From CAVQMC01 sp963713505 (lineage in GTDB: Bacteria; Bacteroidota; Ignavibacteria; Ignavibacteriales; Ignavibacteriaceae), in NCBI GenBank assembly GCA_963713505.1, contig CAVQMC010000020.1:248001-312000 (forward strand): DNA of 64,000 bases, written 5' to 3'. Both the position numbers and the translations under genes were made by a program. Shown here piece by piece: positions 1-9,493 of the stretch (its first letter is position 1; each line of letters begins with the position of its first letter). The notes under the pieces are model-generated. The model searched no databases. It was not told the DNA's origin and worked only from the letters and a program-made list of their open reading frames with translations.

Positions 1-1
1 A

Positions 2-769
2 GATGTTTATAGACAACTTGGGACAAATATTGTAACAGTCTTCGGTACAATTAAAAATATTCCTGATACTATAAAAACTTATGTTACGGTAAATAACCCA
101 ACTCAATTTTCTATGGTTATTCTTAAAAAAGTTTTAGTAGAAAAAGGAATTAAAGTAAATGGTTACCCGGTTGATGTAGATGATATTTCTACACCATTAG
201 ATTACAATAATATTAGAAAAATATTTAGTTTTTATTCTTTGCCTTTAAAAGAAATAATAAAAGTTATAAATAAGAATAGCCAGAACTTTTTTGCAGAACA
301 GTTACTTAAAACAATTGGTTATGAAAAAAAGGGATTAGGAACTTCAGCAAATGGTATTACATCAATCACTCCTATTTTAAGAGATATGGGTATTAATCCG
401 GAAAGTCTTGTAATGGTAGACGGTAGCGGATTATCACCCTTGAATTTAGCTTCTCCCAAACAAATAGTTGCTTTACTGAATTACATGTACAAAAGTAAAT
501 ATTTTATTCCTTTTTACAATTCTCTATCAATTGCCGGTGTTGACGGCACTTTCGGCAATCGACTAAAAAATACAAAAGCAGAAGGGAGAATAAGAGCAAA
601 AACAGGTTACCTCGATGCTGTTCGAAGTATTTCCGGTTATGCATATACTGCAGACAACGAGCCTGTGGTATTTTCTATGATAGTTAATGATTTTAATGTT
701 CCAGTTAAATTAGCAGAAAATTTACAAGACTTAGTTTGTCTTCGTCTTGCCAATTTCAGAAGAAAATAA
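2..769 (+). CDS. dacB: D-alanyl-D-alanine carboxypeptidase/endopeptidase (PBP4, DacB type), C-terminal part
   Basis: Class C low-molecular-weight penicillin-binding protein that trims or cleaves peptidoglycan cross-links in the periplasm. The frame is open from base 2, so the N-terminus, including the SxxK serine, lies before the window; the first in-frame ATG at 113 is internal. Seen here: an SxN-type motif (S-Q-N, about 278-286) followed by FFAEQLL, the VDGSGLSP segment typical of S13 peptidases, and the KTG box at about 599-607. It ends 12 bases before lysS and is probably cotranscribed with it. Assignment to the S13/PBP4 family is secure; carboxypeptidase versus endopeptidase cannot be told from the sequence. 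Confidence 0.88.
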   Translation, partial: DVYRQLGTNIVTVFGTIKNIPDTIKTYVTVNNPTQFSMVILKKVLVEKGIKVNGYPVDVDDISTPLDYNNIRKIFSFYSLPLKEIIKVINKNSQNFFAEQLLKTIGYEKKGLGTSANGITSITPILRDMGINPESLVMVDGSGLSPLNLASPKQIVALLNYMYKSKYFIPFYNSLSIAGVDGTFGNRLKNTKAEGRIRAKTGYLDAVRSISGYAYTADNEPVVFSMIVNDFNVPVKLAENLQDLVCLRLANFRRK

Positions 770-781
770 ATCGGAGGTTTT

Positions 782-2293
782 GTGGAAAACAATGTTCAAC
801 AAGATTTAAATGTTTTAATTAAAAGAAGACTTGAAGAATTAGAAGAATTAAAAAAGAAAGGCTTTGAACCTTATCCTTATTCGTTTGATGTAAATTCAAA
901 TTCAAAAGATATTAAAGATAATTTTAAAGAAGATGAAAAACGCGAAGTTAAAATTGCCGGCAGAATAATGGCTTTAAGAAAAATGGGAAAAGCTTCTTTT
1001 GCTCATATTCAGGATGAAGCCGGAAGAATTCAAATATATTTAAGAAAAGATGATATCGGCGAAGCTTATGATGCATTTAAATTATTGGATATCGGAGATA
1101 TTATCGGCGTAGAAGGTTATACATTCAAAACTAAAACCGGAGAAATTTCTGTTCATACAACTGCCTTAAAGCTTTTATCAAAAACAATCAGACCGCTTCC
1201 AATTGCAAAAGAAGCAGTTGATGAAAAAGGCAACAAAGTTGTTTATGATCAGTTTGCAGATAAAGAATTAAGATACAGACAGAGATATGTTGACTTGGTT
1301 GTAAATCCTCATTTAAAAGATACTTTTATTAAAAGAAGCAGAATAATTTCTTCAATGAGAAGATTTTTGGATACCAGCGGTTACCTGGAAGTCGAGACTC
1401 CGATTCTTCAGCCTTTATACGGCGGAGCTGCCGCAAGACCTTTTACAACTCACCATAATACTTTGGATACGGATTTTTATTTAAGGATTGCGGATGAACT
1501 CTACTTAAAAAGATTAATTGTCGGCGGTTTTAACGGAGTTTATGAAATATCCAAAGATTTCCGAAACGAAGGAATGGACAGAACACATAATCCGGAATTT
1601 ACAATGATGGAATTATATGTCCCTTATAAAGATTACAACTGGATGATGGAATTTGTTGAAGATATGATATTCAATATATGCAAAGATGTCTTTGGAAAAT
1701 TCGAATTCGAATTCGAAGACAATAAAGTCTTATTTGAAAAACCATGGAAGAGAGTTTCTATGGTTGATGCAATAAAAGAAAAAACAGGTGTTGATATTTT
1801 ATCCGCATCATTAGAACAATTAAAAGAAGCAGCTAAAAAATTAAACATAGATATAAAAGCAATTGAAGGCAGGGGAAAATTAATTGATGAAATATTCAGC
1901 GAAGCCGTTCAGCCGGAATTAATTCAACCTACTTTTGTTGTTGATTATCCTCTTGAAATTTCTCCGCTTGCAAAAAAACATCGTTCTAAAGAAGGTCTTG
2001 TTGAAAGATTTGAAGGCTATGTTGCCGGCAGAGAAATCTGTAATGCTTTTTCAGAATTAAATGATCCGATTGATCAGAAAGAAAGATTTACCGGGCAGGC
2101 AAAAATGCGAGAAGAAGGCGACGAGGAAGCTCATCAGATTGATGAAGATTTTATCCGCGCTCTCGAATACGGAATGCCTCCGACAGCCGGATTAGGAATC
2201 GGGATAGACAGATTAGTTATGCTTTTAACAAATCAATCATCAATTAGAGATGTTATATTCTTCCCGCAGATGAAACCGGAAGTAAAAAGTTAA
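782..2293 (+). CDS. lysS: Lysyl-tRNA synthetase, class II
   Basis: Charges tRNA-Lys in the cytoplasm. At 503 aa it has the usual length of bacterial class II LysRS: an OB-fold anticodon-binding domain at about 55-150, then the catalytic core with motif 2 (FRNEG at about 260-264, followed by RTHNPEFT) and motif 3 (GIGIDRL at about 470-480). The start is GTG at 782, supported by a GGAGG Shine-Dalgarno at 773-777. It follows dacB by 12 bases. The frame is intact, unlike several other housekeeping genes in the window. Confidence 0.97.
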   Translation: MENNVQQDLNVLIKRRLEELEELKKKGFEPYPYSFDVNSNSKDIKDNFKEDEKREVKIAGRIMALRKMGKASFAHIQDEAGRIQIYLRKDDIGEAYDAFKLLDIGDIIGVEGYTFKTKTGEISVHTTALKLLSKTIRPLPIAKEAVDEKGNKVVYDQFADKELRYRQRYVDLVVNPHLKDTFIKRSRIISSMRRFLDTSGYLEVETPILQPLYGGAAARPFTTHHNTLDTDFYLRIADELYLKRLIVGGFNGVYEISKDFRNEGMDRTHNPEFTMMELYVPYKDYNWMMEFVEDMIFNICKDVFGKFEFEFEDNKVLFEKPWKRVSMVDAIKEKTGVDILSASLEQLKEAAKKLNIDIKAIEGRGKLIDEIFSEAVQPELIQPTFVVDYPLEISPLAKKHRSKEGLVERFEGYVAGREICNAFSELNDPIDQKERFTGQAKMREEGDEEAHQIDEDFIRALEYGMPPTAGLGIGIDRLVMLLTNQSSIRDVIFFPQMKPEVKS

Positions 2294-2328
2294 TTTAAAA
2301 GATATAACATCTTTAAAAAGGTTTTAGT

Positions 2329-3057
2329 ATGAAATACAGTATTATCATACCGACACTGAACGAAGAGAAACTTCTTCCGAAATTATTAAAACAATTAATA
2401 GATGGTAAAATTCAGGAAAAGTTTAATGCTGAAATTATAATCTCAGATGGCGGCAGTAAAGATAAAACCCTGGAAATAGCTTTACAATATTCAGATATAA
2501 TTAAAGTACATCGGGAAGATAATCAGCAAAATATTGCAATTGGAAGAAATGTCGGATCTAAATTTGCAAACGGTGATGTTTTAATCTTTATAAATGGAGA
2601 TGTTGTTTTTCATGATGCCGAGAAATTTTTTCAATACCTGGAAGATAATTTTTATAATTCTAATTACGCTGCACTTACGTGCAAAGTAAAAGTATTTCCG
2701 GAAGAAGTTATTTTATCGGATAAATTATTTCATGCATTTTATAATAAATATTTTCATATGCTGAATGTATTCGGAGTCGGGATGGGAAGGGGAGAGTGCC
2801 AGGTTATAAAAAAGAAAGTTTTTGATAGCATTGGAGGAAATAAAGAAGACCTTGCAGCCGGAGAAGATTTTGATCTATTCATGAAAATAAAAAAACACGG
2901 CAAAGTTCTTTACACAAATGATGTTTGGGTTTATGAATCACCAAGAAGATATAGAAAATTAGGTTATTTCGGAGTAACGTGGTCGTGGCTAAAAAATTCA
3001 ACTTCAATAGTTGTTAAAAATAAATCTATCTCAAAAGAATGGGAACAGGTTAGATAA
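2329..3057 (+). CDS. Family 2 glycosyltransferase
   Basis: GT-A fold glycosyltransferase of 242 aa. The N-terminus carries the nucleotide-sugar binding strand (SIIIPTLNEE), then SDGGSKDKT, and a DxD-like metal site at INGDV. The acceptor region contains AAGEDFDLFMK, resembling the E/D-D/E catalytic-base motif of GT2 enzymes. No membrane helices are obvious, so it probably works at the inner face of the membrane on a lipid-linked or polysaccharide acceptor. The start ATG at 2329 follows AAAAGG. The neighbouring outer-membrane barrel suggests a role in envelope glycan, but the substrate is unknown. Confidence 0.88.
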   Translation: MKYSIIIPTLNEEKLLPKLLKQLIDGKIQEKFNAEIIISDGGSKDKTLEIALQYSDIIKVHREDNQQNIAIGRNVGSKFANGDVLIFINGDVVFHDAEKFFQYLEDNFYNSNYAALTCKVKVFPEEVILSDKLFHAFYNKYFHMLNVFGVGMGRGECQVIKKKVFDSIGGNKEDLAAGEDFDLFMKIKKHGKVLYTNDVWVYESPRRYRKLGYFGVTWSWLKNSTSIVVKNKSISKEWEQVR

Positions 3058-3059
3058 TT

Positions 3060-4715
3060 TTGAAAAAATTATTTTTTATATTTCTTTTACTTTCGGTAAA
3101 TATTTTTGCTCAAGCTGATTATATCTCTGCAAATAATAAAGTTTATAACTTCCTGGAAAGAATGGAAACCATTGGAGTTATAAATGATTATAATTCTTTT
3201 GAAGTTCCAAAAACAAGAATGCAGATTGCAGATTATCTTAAAGAAGTTATAAAAAATCAGAAGCTTTTAGATAAAGTTGATAAGGAAACATTAAGGGACT
3301 TTAAAATAGAATATGAATATGAACTTTTTGGAACACTTGAAAATTCACAAAAAATTATAAACGGAAACGGATATAATCTTTTCTCGCAAAATCAAAAATA
3401 TATTTACTTTTTAAATAGACCTCAAAAAGCAAATCTATTTATTAATCTTGTTGGTGAAGGGCAATCAATATTTTATAATGATGCTGAAAACAAAATAAAT
3501 AAATCTGCATTGCTTGGAATTGCGGGAGGTGAAATTAGGGGAACCTTTTTAAATAAATTCGGATTTTCTATTTACGGAACGAACGGAACTTTTGTTGGAA
3601 ACAGAACCGCTGTTTTGCAGAGAAAAGATTTAAAGTATAATTATAAAATAAATGAAACAGATACTACAAAATTTTTCGATGAATCTTATGGTTATTTAAC
3701 TGCTGATTGGAAATTAATTCGATTTAAAATCGGCCGAGACAGAATGAAAATCGGCTACGGAAATATAAAATCAATTTTAGGTGATGACGCACCTTTATTT
3801 GATTATATATCTATGAATATAGATTATGACTTTTTTAATTTCTCATATTTCCATGGAAAACTTCTCGGAAGAGAATCTTATGTTGTTACACCAAACTCCG
3901 GTGTTGAAAATGTTGTTGCGGAAAAATATATTGGTTATCACAGAATAGGTTTTAATATTTCCAGAGCAGCGAATTTTGGAATTGGTGAAGTAATAATTTA
4001 TGGAGACAGGCCAATAGATTTATCATATTTAAATCCGTTTAATTTTTATAAATCTGCGGAACATGCAAATAGAGACCGCGATAATTCAATGCTGTTTGTA
4101 GATTATAAAAATAATTCAATAAAGAATCTCGAACTTTACGGAACATTATTAATTGATGATATTACATTCAGCAAATTAGGAACCGGATTTTACGGAAATG
4201 AAACGTTGATGAATTTAGGACTTTATTCTGAAAATCTTTATAATATTTTACCTTTAGGAATTCGGTTTGAAATGATAAAAATTGACCCTTATGTTTTCAC
4301 ACACCGATTTATTAAAAATAATTATACAAATTTCGGGTACAATCTGGGACCGGATATAAATCCAAATTCGTTATTATTTAATTTCGATTTATCATATAGA
4401 ATTACCAATCGATTGGAATTGTCACTCGGTTATACTTATACTAAACACGGTGCAAACATTTTAAATTCGGATGGTTCCGTAAAAGTAAATGTCGGCGGAG
4501 ATATAAATTTAGGACATAGAACTAATGATTCTGAAATTGCTAATTTTCTTAATGGCGAATTGGAATACTATAGAAATATAACATTTAATTTGAATTATGA
4601 ACCATTTAATGAAATTTATTTAAAATTGAATGCTTCTTATTATAACAATTCCCTTAGAAATTTGAACAAAGAGAAAAAATTAAATACATTTATAACATTA
4701 TCTGCCAGGTTGTAA
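3060..4715 (+). CDS. Outer-membrane beta-barrel protein, Wzi (capsule assembly)-like
   Basis: Secreted protein of 551 aa with a clear signal peptide (MKKLFFIFLLLSVNIFAQA). Two things make the start TTG at 3060 the best choice: it gives the signal peptide and sits 2 bases after the preceding stop. After a helical N-terminal segment (about 20-90) come alternating amphipathic strands rich in Tyr/Phe/Asn, ending in an aromatic-poor but strand-like tail, as in outer-membrane barrels. Length and segment order resemble Wzi-type capsule assembly/attachment proteins, and it follows a glycosyltransferase. Barrel is well supported; the Wzi assignment is from memory of the family. Confidence 0.65.
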   Translation: MKKLFFIFLLLSVNIFAQADYISANNKVYNFLERMETIGVINDYNSFEVPKTRMQIADYLKEVIKNQKLLDKVDKETLRDFKIEYEYELFGTLENSQKIINGNGYNLFSQNQKYIYFLNRPQKANLFINLVGEGQSIFYNDAENKINKSALLGIAGGEIRGTFLNKFGFSIYGTNGTFVGNRTAVLQRKDLKYNYKINETDTTKFFDESYGYLTADWKLIRFKIGRDRMKIGYGNIKSILGDDAPLFDYISMNIDYDFFNFSYFHGKLLGRESYVVTPNSGVENVVAEKYIGYHRIGFNISRAANFGIGEVIIYGDRPIDLSYLNPFNFYKSAEHANRDRDNSMLFVDYKNNSIKNLELYGTLLIDDITFSKLGTGFYGNETLMNLGLYSENLYNILPLGIRFEMIKIDPYVFTHRFIKNNYTNFGYNLGPDINPNSLLFNFDLSYRITNRLELSLGYTYTKHGANILNSDGSVKVNVGGDINLGHRTNDSEIANFLNGELEYYRNITFNLNYEPFNEIYLKLNASYYNNSLRNLNKEKKLNTFITLSARL

Positions 4716-4733
4716 TTATTAACCGGAGCTAAA

Positions 4734-6347
4734 ATGAGTTTTAAGAAAATGAAAATTCCTTATAGTTTGATAGTTCTTACTCTAGGAATTGTTTTGGGTA
4801 TTCTTATCCAAAAAGCATTTTCAGTTGATAATTTACATGAAAGTATTGCAAAATTAAGTGATGTTTTAACTTATACGGAAAAGTATTATGTGGAAGATGT
4901 AGATTCTCAAAAACTTGTTGAGGCTGCGATTAACGGAATGTTAAGTAAGCTGGATCCTCACTCTGTTTATATCCCTGCTAAAGAATTTGAAAATGTAGAA
5001 GAATCTTTCCGCGGTGATTTTGATGGAATTGGAATTGAATTTCAAATTTTAAGTGATACTATAACTGTTGTTAGTGCAATATCAGGCGGACCTAGCCAAG
5101 CTTTAGGAATTCAGCCAGGTGATAGAATTATTAAAATAGATAATGAAAGTGCAGTCGGAATTTCCAATGAAGAAGTTCGAAATAAATTAAGAGGAGAAGC
5201 CGGAACAAATGTATCTGTCGATATAAATAGATATGGTGTCAAAGATTTAATTCATTATAATATAATAAGAGATAGAATTCCTCTTTATTCAGTCGATACA
5301 CATTTCATGGTCAACTCTAATACCGGTTATGTCAGTGTTTCAAGGTTTGCGGAAAATACTTATAAAGAAGTTAAAGATGCACTTGATAATTTAAAATCTG
5401 ATGGAATGACTCAACTTATTTTAGACCTTAGAGGAAATCCGGGAGGCTATTTGCAACAGGCTGTTAAAATTGCAGATTTATTTATCTCGGGTGAAAAGAA
5501 AATTGTTTATACAAAAGGAAGACGATCTGAATTTGATGAAGTTGAGTATTCATCTAAGCCTTCACCTTATGAAAAAATACCATTAATAATTTTGGTTAAT
5601 AACGGTAGTGCTTCTGCAAGCGAAATTTTATCCGGAGCTGTTCAAGATTGGGATAGAGGACTTATTGTCGGCGAAACCACTTTTGGAAAAGCATTAGTTC
5701 AGAAACAATTTGTTCTGCCTGATAATTCTGCTTTAAGATTGACAATAGCAAAATATTATACTCCATCAGGAAGATTAATTCAACGCGATTATAAAAATGT
5801 AAAAAATAAAGAAGAATACTACTCCGAAGTAGGCGGCAAAAATGAAAATGATGGAAACAATATCGAACATACAGCAGAAAAAGATTCTAATAAAACTGTT
5901 TTTCAAACTCATTTAGGAAGACCTGTATACAGCGGAGGCGGAATAACTCCGGATTATATTATTAAATCCGAAAAGATGACAGATTATACGACTAATTTGT
6001 TAAAGAATAATATTTTTTATCAATTTGTTTTATACTATCTTGAAAAAAATAATAAAAGAATTAAAATTTTGTACGGCGGTAACCTGAATAAATTTAAAAG
6101 TGAATTTGAATTAAGTGAGAATGAAATTAAAAGTTTTATCAAATTTGCTTCCGATAAAGAAATAAAATTTAATGCAAAAGACTTTCAAACAGATAAAGAA
6201 TATATTTTAGATAGATTGAAAGCACAGATTGCAAGAAATTATTGGAATAATAAAGGCTGGTATTCTGTTATGTTAAATTCTGATAATCAATTTAAAAAAG
6301 CTGTAACACTATTCTCTGAGGCAAAAGCTTTAGCAGATTTGAAATGA
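4734..6347 (+). CDS. ctpA: C-terminal processing peptidase, S41 family (CtpA/Prc type)
   Basis: Periplasmic or membrane-anchored serine protease of 537 aa that cleaves proteins at C-terminal tails. One N-terminal helix (about 9-28) serves as anchor or uncleaved signal. A PDZ domain follows at about 95-170 (GIGIEFQ, GIQPGDRI). The S41 catalytic dyad is visible: Ser294 in GSASASE and Lys319 in FGKALVQ. The last 150 residues are a C-terminal extension. The ATG start at 4734 follows a GGAG box. The stop overlaps the next start (ATGA at 6344-6347), implying translational coupling. Confidence 0.94.
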   Translation: MSFKKMKIPYSLIVLTLGIVLGILIQKAFSVDNLHESIAKLSDVLTYTEKYYVEDVDSQKLVEAAINGMLSKLDPHSVYIPAKEFENVEESFRGDFDGIGIEFQILSDTITVVSAISGGPSQALGIQPGDRIIKIDNESAVGISNEEVRNKLRGEAGTNVSVDINRYGVKDLIHYNIIRDRIPLYSVDTHFMVNSNTGYVSVSRFAENTYKEVKDALDNLKSDGMTQLILDLRGNPGGYLQQAVKIADLFISGEKKIVYTKGRRSEFDEVEYSSKPSPYEKIPLIILVNNGSASASEILSGAVQDWDRGLIVGETTFGKALVQKQFVLPDNSALRLTIAKYYTPSGRLIQRDYKNVKNKEEYYSEVGGKNENDGNNIEHTAEKDSNKTVFQTHLGRPVYSGGGITPDYIIKSEKMTDYTTNLLKNNIFYQFVLYYLEKNNKRIKILYGGNLNKFKSEFELSENEIKSFIKFASDKEIKFNAKDFQTDKEYILDRLKAQIARNYWNNKGWYSVMLNSDNQFKKAVTLFSEAKALADLK

Positions 6348-7168
6348 AAAAAATACTATTTATATGTCTATTAATACCATTGCTATATTCGTTTCAAATT
6401 TCAGAACAAAAAAAACTTTCCGGTGAAATAAAGCCTAAATCATTTATTCCTAAAAGTCTTCAGGTTGGTGAAGAATTAACATATTTAGTAAAATATTCTT
6501 TTATGAAATTAGGCGAAGTTAAATTAAAAGTTTTGAGTAAAGAAAGTTTAAGAGGAGAAACCGTTTATAATACAATTGCTTACATCGATTCTTACGAAGA
6601 TCTGCCTTTTGCACAAATTCATCAAATTTACGAAAGCAAATTAAATAGAAATTTCTATTCTGATTATTTTAGAGGAATTGTTAAAGGCGATAAATACGAA
6701 AGCTTTACAGAATATTTTTTTGAATATGATAGTGCAAAAATTAAAATTATAAAAGGTAAAGTTTTACCTCATCAAATTTGGACGGACTCAACTGCAGAAA
6801 TTCACACACAATATCAGGATGGGTTGTCACTTTTTTATTATGCAAGGATGAACAGCGGGAAAGATACTTCCGTAACATTACCCACATTTATTAAAGAACA
6901 AAAAGAAAAAACTATAATTAATTTTTATAATGAAGTTGCTGATGTTTCTATAGATGCTGTAGATTATGATATAGCATGCTATAAGCTTGACGGCGAAGCC
7001 AAATTTGTAAGTATATTCGGTTTAACAGGATTTTTTGAAGGATGGTTTTCAGCAGATGATGCTTCAATTCCTATAATTGCAAAAATGAATGTAATAATTG
7101 GCAATATAACTTTAGAATTAATTAGTTGGAAAAGAGAAGGATGGAGTCCTCCAAAATTCAAAGACTAG
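6344..7168 (+). CDS. DUF3108 domain-containing secreted protein
   Basis: 274-aa protein with an N-terminal hydrophobic signal segment (about 1-17). The mature part begins with LQVGEELTYLVKYSF and continues with KLGEVKLKVL, the hallmark opening of DUF3108, a periplasmic beta-rich domain related in fold to lipoprotein-carrier-like proteins. Its start overlaps the ctpA stop by four bases. The molecular role of DUF3108 is not known. Coupling to a processing protease suggests an envelope function, which is inference only. Confidence 0.85.
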   Translation: MKKILFICLLIPLLYSFQISEQKKLSGEIKPKSFIPKSLQVGEELTYLVKYSFMKLGEVKLKVLSKESLRGETVYNTIAYIDSYEDLPFAQIHQIYESKLNRNFYSDYFRGIVKGDKYESFTEYFFEYDSAKIKIIKGKVLPHQIWTDSTAEIHTQYQDGLSLFYYARMNSGKDTSVTLPTFIKEQKEKTIINFYNEVADVSIDAVDYDIACYKLDGEAKFVSIFGLTGFFEGWFSADDASIPIIAKMNVIIGNITLELISWKREGWSPPKFKD

Positions 7169-7701
7169 AAAATGAAATTAAGTTGTTTCCTTATCAGGGA
7201 TATTTCCCTCACATCGGAAAGAATGTGTTTCTTGCATCAGGTGTTAAGATAATTGGTAATGTAACAATCGGGGATAATTCCAGTGTATGGTATAACACAG
7301 TGGTAAGAGGCGATGTTCATTATATTAAAATTGGTTCTTTGTCAAATATTCAGGATTGTTCAATGCTGCATGTAACTAATAATAGATATCCTCTTAATAT
7401 TGGTAGTAAAGTTACAATAGGACATTCTGTTAAACTACACGGATGTACTTTGCAAGATCTTTGTCTGGTTGGTATTGGAGCTATAGTTTTGGACGGTGCG
7501 GTTGTTGAACAAAATTCTATGGTTGCTGCCGGTGCGGTTGTTAAACCGAATTTTATTGTTCCGTCAGGAAAGTTAGTTGCAGGGGTTCCCGCTAAAGTAG
7601 TAAGAGATTTGACTAAAGAAGAAATTGATGATTTTGAAAAATCAGCAGAGCGATATAAAAAATATACGGAACTAACTATAGAATCGTTTAAAAAAATTTA
7701 A
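7141..7701 (+). CDS. Gamma-class carbonic anhydrase family protein (left-handed beta helix)
   Basis: Trimeric LbetaH protein with hexapeptide repeats from about residue 20 to 140 (for example GNVTIG, GSKVTIG). Family metal ligands are visible: His in SMLHV and two His in GHSVKLHGC. It also has RGDVHYIKIG, the usual RGD signature. The reaction would be reversible CO2 hydration, but many relatives have no proven activity. An in-frame TTG lies at 7126; I prefer ATG 7141 because GGAAAAG lies 7 bases upstream and the protein then starts at the family's usual position. It overlaps the DUF3108 gene by 28 bases. Confidence 0.9.
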   Translation: MESSKIQRLENEIKLFPYQGYFPHIGKNVFLASGVKIIGNVTIGDNSSVWYNTVVRGDVHYIKIGSLSNIQDCSMLHVTNNRYPLNIGSKVTIGHSVKLHGCTLQDLCLVGIGAIVLDGAVVEQNSMVAAGAVVKPNFIVPSGKLVAGVPAKVVRDLTKEEIDDFEKSAERYKKYTELTIESFKKI

Positions 7702-7708
7702 TAGGCAA

Positions 7709-8578
7709 ATGCAATTAAGATTTTGGGGTACACGCGGATCGATTCCTGTACCCGGCAAAAATACTCTTAAGTATGGCGGAAATACGCCCTGTGTCGAAGT
7801 AAGAACTAAGAACAATAATTTAATTATTTTGGATGCAGGCAGCGGAATTAGATTACTTGGTAATGACTTAATTAATGAAGAAAATCTTGAAGAGATCCAT
7901 ATTTTTATAAGCCATTATCATTGGGATCATATACAGGGAATACCTTATTTTAAACCTCTCTATTCTAAAAAATATAAAATTAATTTTTACGGTTTAACTA
8001 GTTTCGGTGAAAATATAAAGTCTTTGTTAAGTAATCAAATGGATCGGAATCATTTTCCGATTGATATGTCGGATTTAAATGCTAAAATATCCTTTGAACA
8101 AATTGAAGTAAATAAGCAATATAATATTGATGGCATTAAAATTGATTCTTTAATGGTAAATCATTCTTCTCCAGCACTTACTTTTAAATTAACAGAGAAT
8201 GATAAAAGTTTTGTTTATATGACTGATAATGAAATAAGATTTGAAAATTCAAAAAATGGTAAAGCGGACGAAGTATTTAAAAAATTAAATAAAGATGTAA
8301 TCGATTTTTGTTCAGGAAGCGAATTACTTGTGCATGATATGATGTATGAAGAATCATTAATAAAAAATAAAATAGGCTGGGGTCATTCAAGCAATATTAC
8401 CTTAGCTTACTTTGGAATATTATCTAAAGTTAAAAACCTTATGCTTTTTCATTATAACCCTGAATATACTGATGAAAAAATCAATGAAATAATTAATGAT
8501 ACAAGAAAATATTTAAAGGAAAAAAAGTCAGATATTAATTGTTTAGGTGCAAAAGAGGGTTTGGAATTTATTATTTAA
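7709..8578 (+). CDS. MBL-fold metallo-hydrolase (cyclic-phosphodiesterase-like)
   Basis: 289-aa cytosolic metallo-beta-lactamase-fold hydrolase. It starts with the RFWGTRGSIPVPG segment typical of the PhnP/RNase Z-like branch. The dinuclear metal motif H69-x-H71-x-D73-H74 (SHYHWDH) is present, followed by later His residues in NHSSPA, LLVHDMMY and GHSSN. The substrate is probably a phosphodiester, but this cannot be fixed from sequence. It starts 7 bases after the carbonic-anhydrase-like gene and its end overlaps the possible start of ybeY. Confidence 0.87.
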   Translation: MQLRFWGTRGSIPVPGKNTLKYGGNTPCVEVRTKNNNLIILDAGSGIRLLGNDLINEENLEEIHIFISHYHWDHIQGIPYFKPLYSKKYKINFYGLTSFGENIKSLLSNQMDRNHFPIDMSDLNAKISFEQIEVNKQYNIDGIKIDSLMVNHSSPALTFKLTENDKSFVYMTDNEIRFENSKNGKADEVFKKLNKDVIDFCSGSELLVHDMMYEESLIKNKIGWGHSSNITLAYFGILSKVKNLMLFHYNPEYTDEKINEIINDTRKYLKEKKSDINCLGAKEGLEFII

Positions 8579-9017
8579 TAATACTAATTTAAATTTGATT
8601 AAGAATCTTACTGTTAATAACTTTCATAAGAAAAGTATAAAAAAAGATAAAATTCATTATCTTGTTGGTAAATTAAAAAAGGATCTGAATTTTGAAATTT
8701 CATCTCTTAACATAAATTTTATTGATTCCAAAAATATTTTGGAAATTAATAAAATTTACCTTAAACATAATTTCACAACGGATATAATAACTTTTAATTA
8801 CACTGGAGATAATAATAATTTAGATGGTGAGATTTTTATTTCAATAGATGACGCAGAAACTAATGCTAGAAAATATAAGGCAACTTTTAATCAAGAAATT
8901 AAAAGATTAATAATTCATGGCATTTTACATTTACTAGGTCTTGAAGACAATACTAAAAGTCAAAAATTAAAGATGAGAAGTTTAGAAAATAAATATTTAA
9001 ACAAATTCGGGTTTTAA
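8547..9017 (+). CDS. ybeY: Endoribonuclease YbeY (rRNA maturation factor)
   Basis: Metal-dependent RNase acting in 16S rRNA 3'-end processing and ribosome quality control. The zinc motif reads HGILHLLGLED: the first two His are kept, but the usual third His is Asp, a substitution I recall as common in Bacteroidota YbeY. The upstream block TTDIITFNY is also diagnostic. The start is uncertain: GTG 8547 overlaps the preceding gene by 32 bases, whereas TTG 8595 gives an N-terminus (MIKNLTV) that matches the family better. Neither has a good Shine-Dalgarno. Confidence 0.9.
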   Translation: MQKRVWNLLFNNTNLNLIKNLTVNNFHKKSIKKDKIHYLVGKLKKDLNFEISSLNINFIDSKNILEINKIYLKHNFTTDIITFNYTGDNNNLDGEIFISIDDAETNARKYKATFNQEIKRLIIHGILHLLGLEDNTKSQKLKMRSLENKYLNKFGF

Positions 9018-9025
9018 GTAGAAAA

Positions 9026-9481
9026 ATGCGAAATGATTTGACTAAAAAACTAAAAGAAGTTTCTCAAAAGCTTAAAAACGACGAAACAATTGAGGAATTT
9101 CTGAAGTATATTGCTAGTAGTGAATCAAATAAAAATGATGCTGCCGCTGTAATTAGCTGGCTTTACGAAAAAATCGTGAGAGATATTTCATTAGGAGATG
9201 ATATTTTTGATGCACCGGCCAAAAGTTTTAGAATTTTATCGGATAAAGAAATATCCCGAATTGGTTTGCAAAATTACAATTATCTTTTACATTTCTTTAA
9301 TGTAGGATTGTTAAAAAATAAAGATTTTGAATATATTCTCGAACATATTATGTTTATCGATGAAGACGAACATACAAACGATTATTTAAATGCTTTAATT
9401 TTATCAATCTTTCTCGATATAAATGATGCTACATTACCGGGAAGCAGATTGTTGTTAAATTCATCGGATACTATTAATTAG
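9026..9481 (+). CDS. smg: Smg/DUF494 family protein
   Basis: 151-aa, mostly helical, acidic protein. The segment from AAAVISWLYEKI through FRILSDKEISRIG to LKNKDFEYILEHIMF matches the layout of Smg/DUF494 proteins (a winged-helix-like small protein of unknown role). Position supports this: in Proteobacteria smg sits directly upstream of topA in a dprA-smg-topA cluster, and here topA begins 12 bases downstream. The name is given from family resemblance plus context; function is unknown. Confidence 0.65.
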   Translation: MRNDLTKKLKEVSQKLKNDETIEEFLKYIASSESNKNDAAAVISWLYEKIVRDISLGDDIFDAPAKSFRILSDKEISRIGLQNYNYLLHFFNVGLLKNKDFEYILEHIMFIDEDEHTNDYLNALILSIFLDINDATLPGSRLLLNSSDTIN

Positions 9482-9493
9482 AAAAGAAAGATT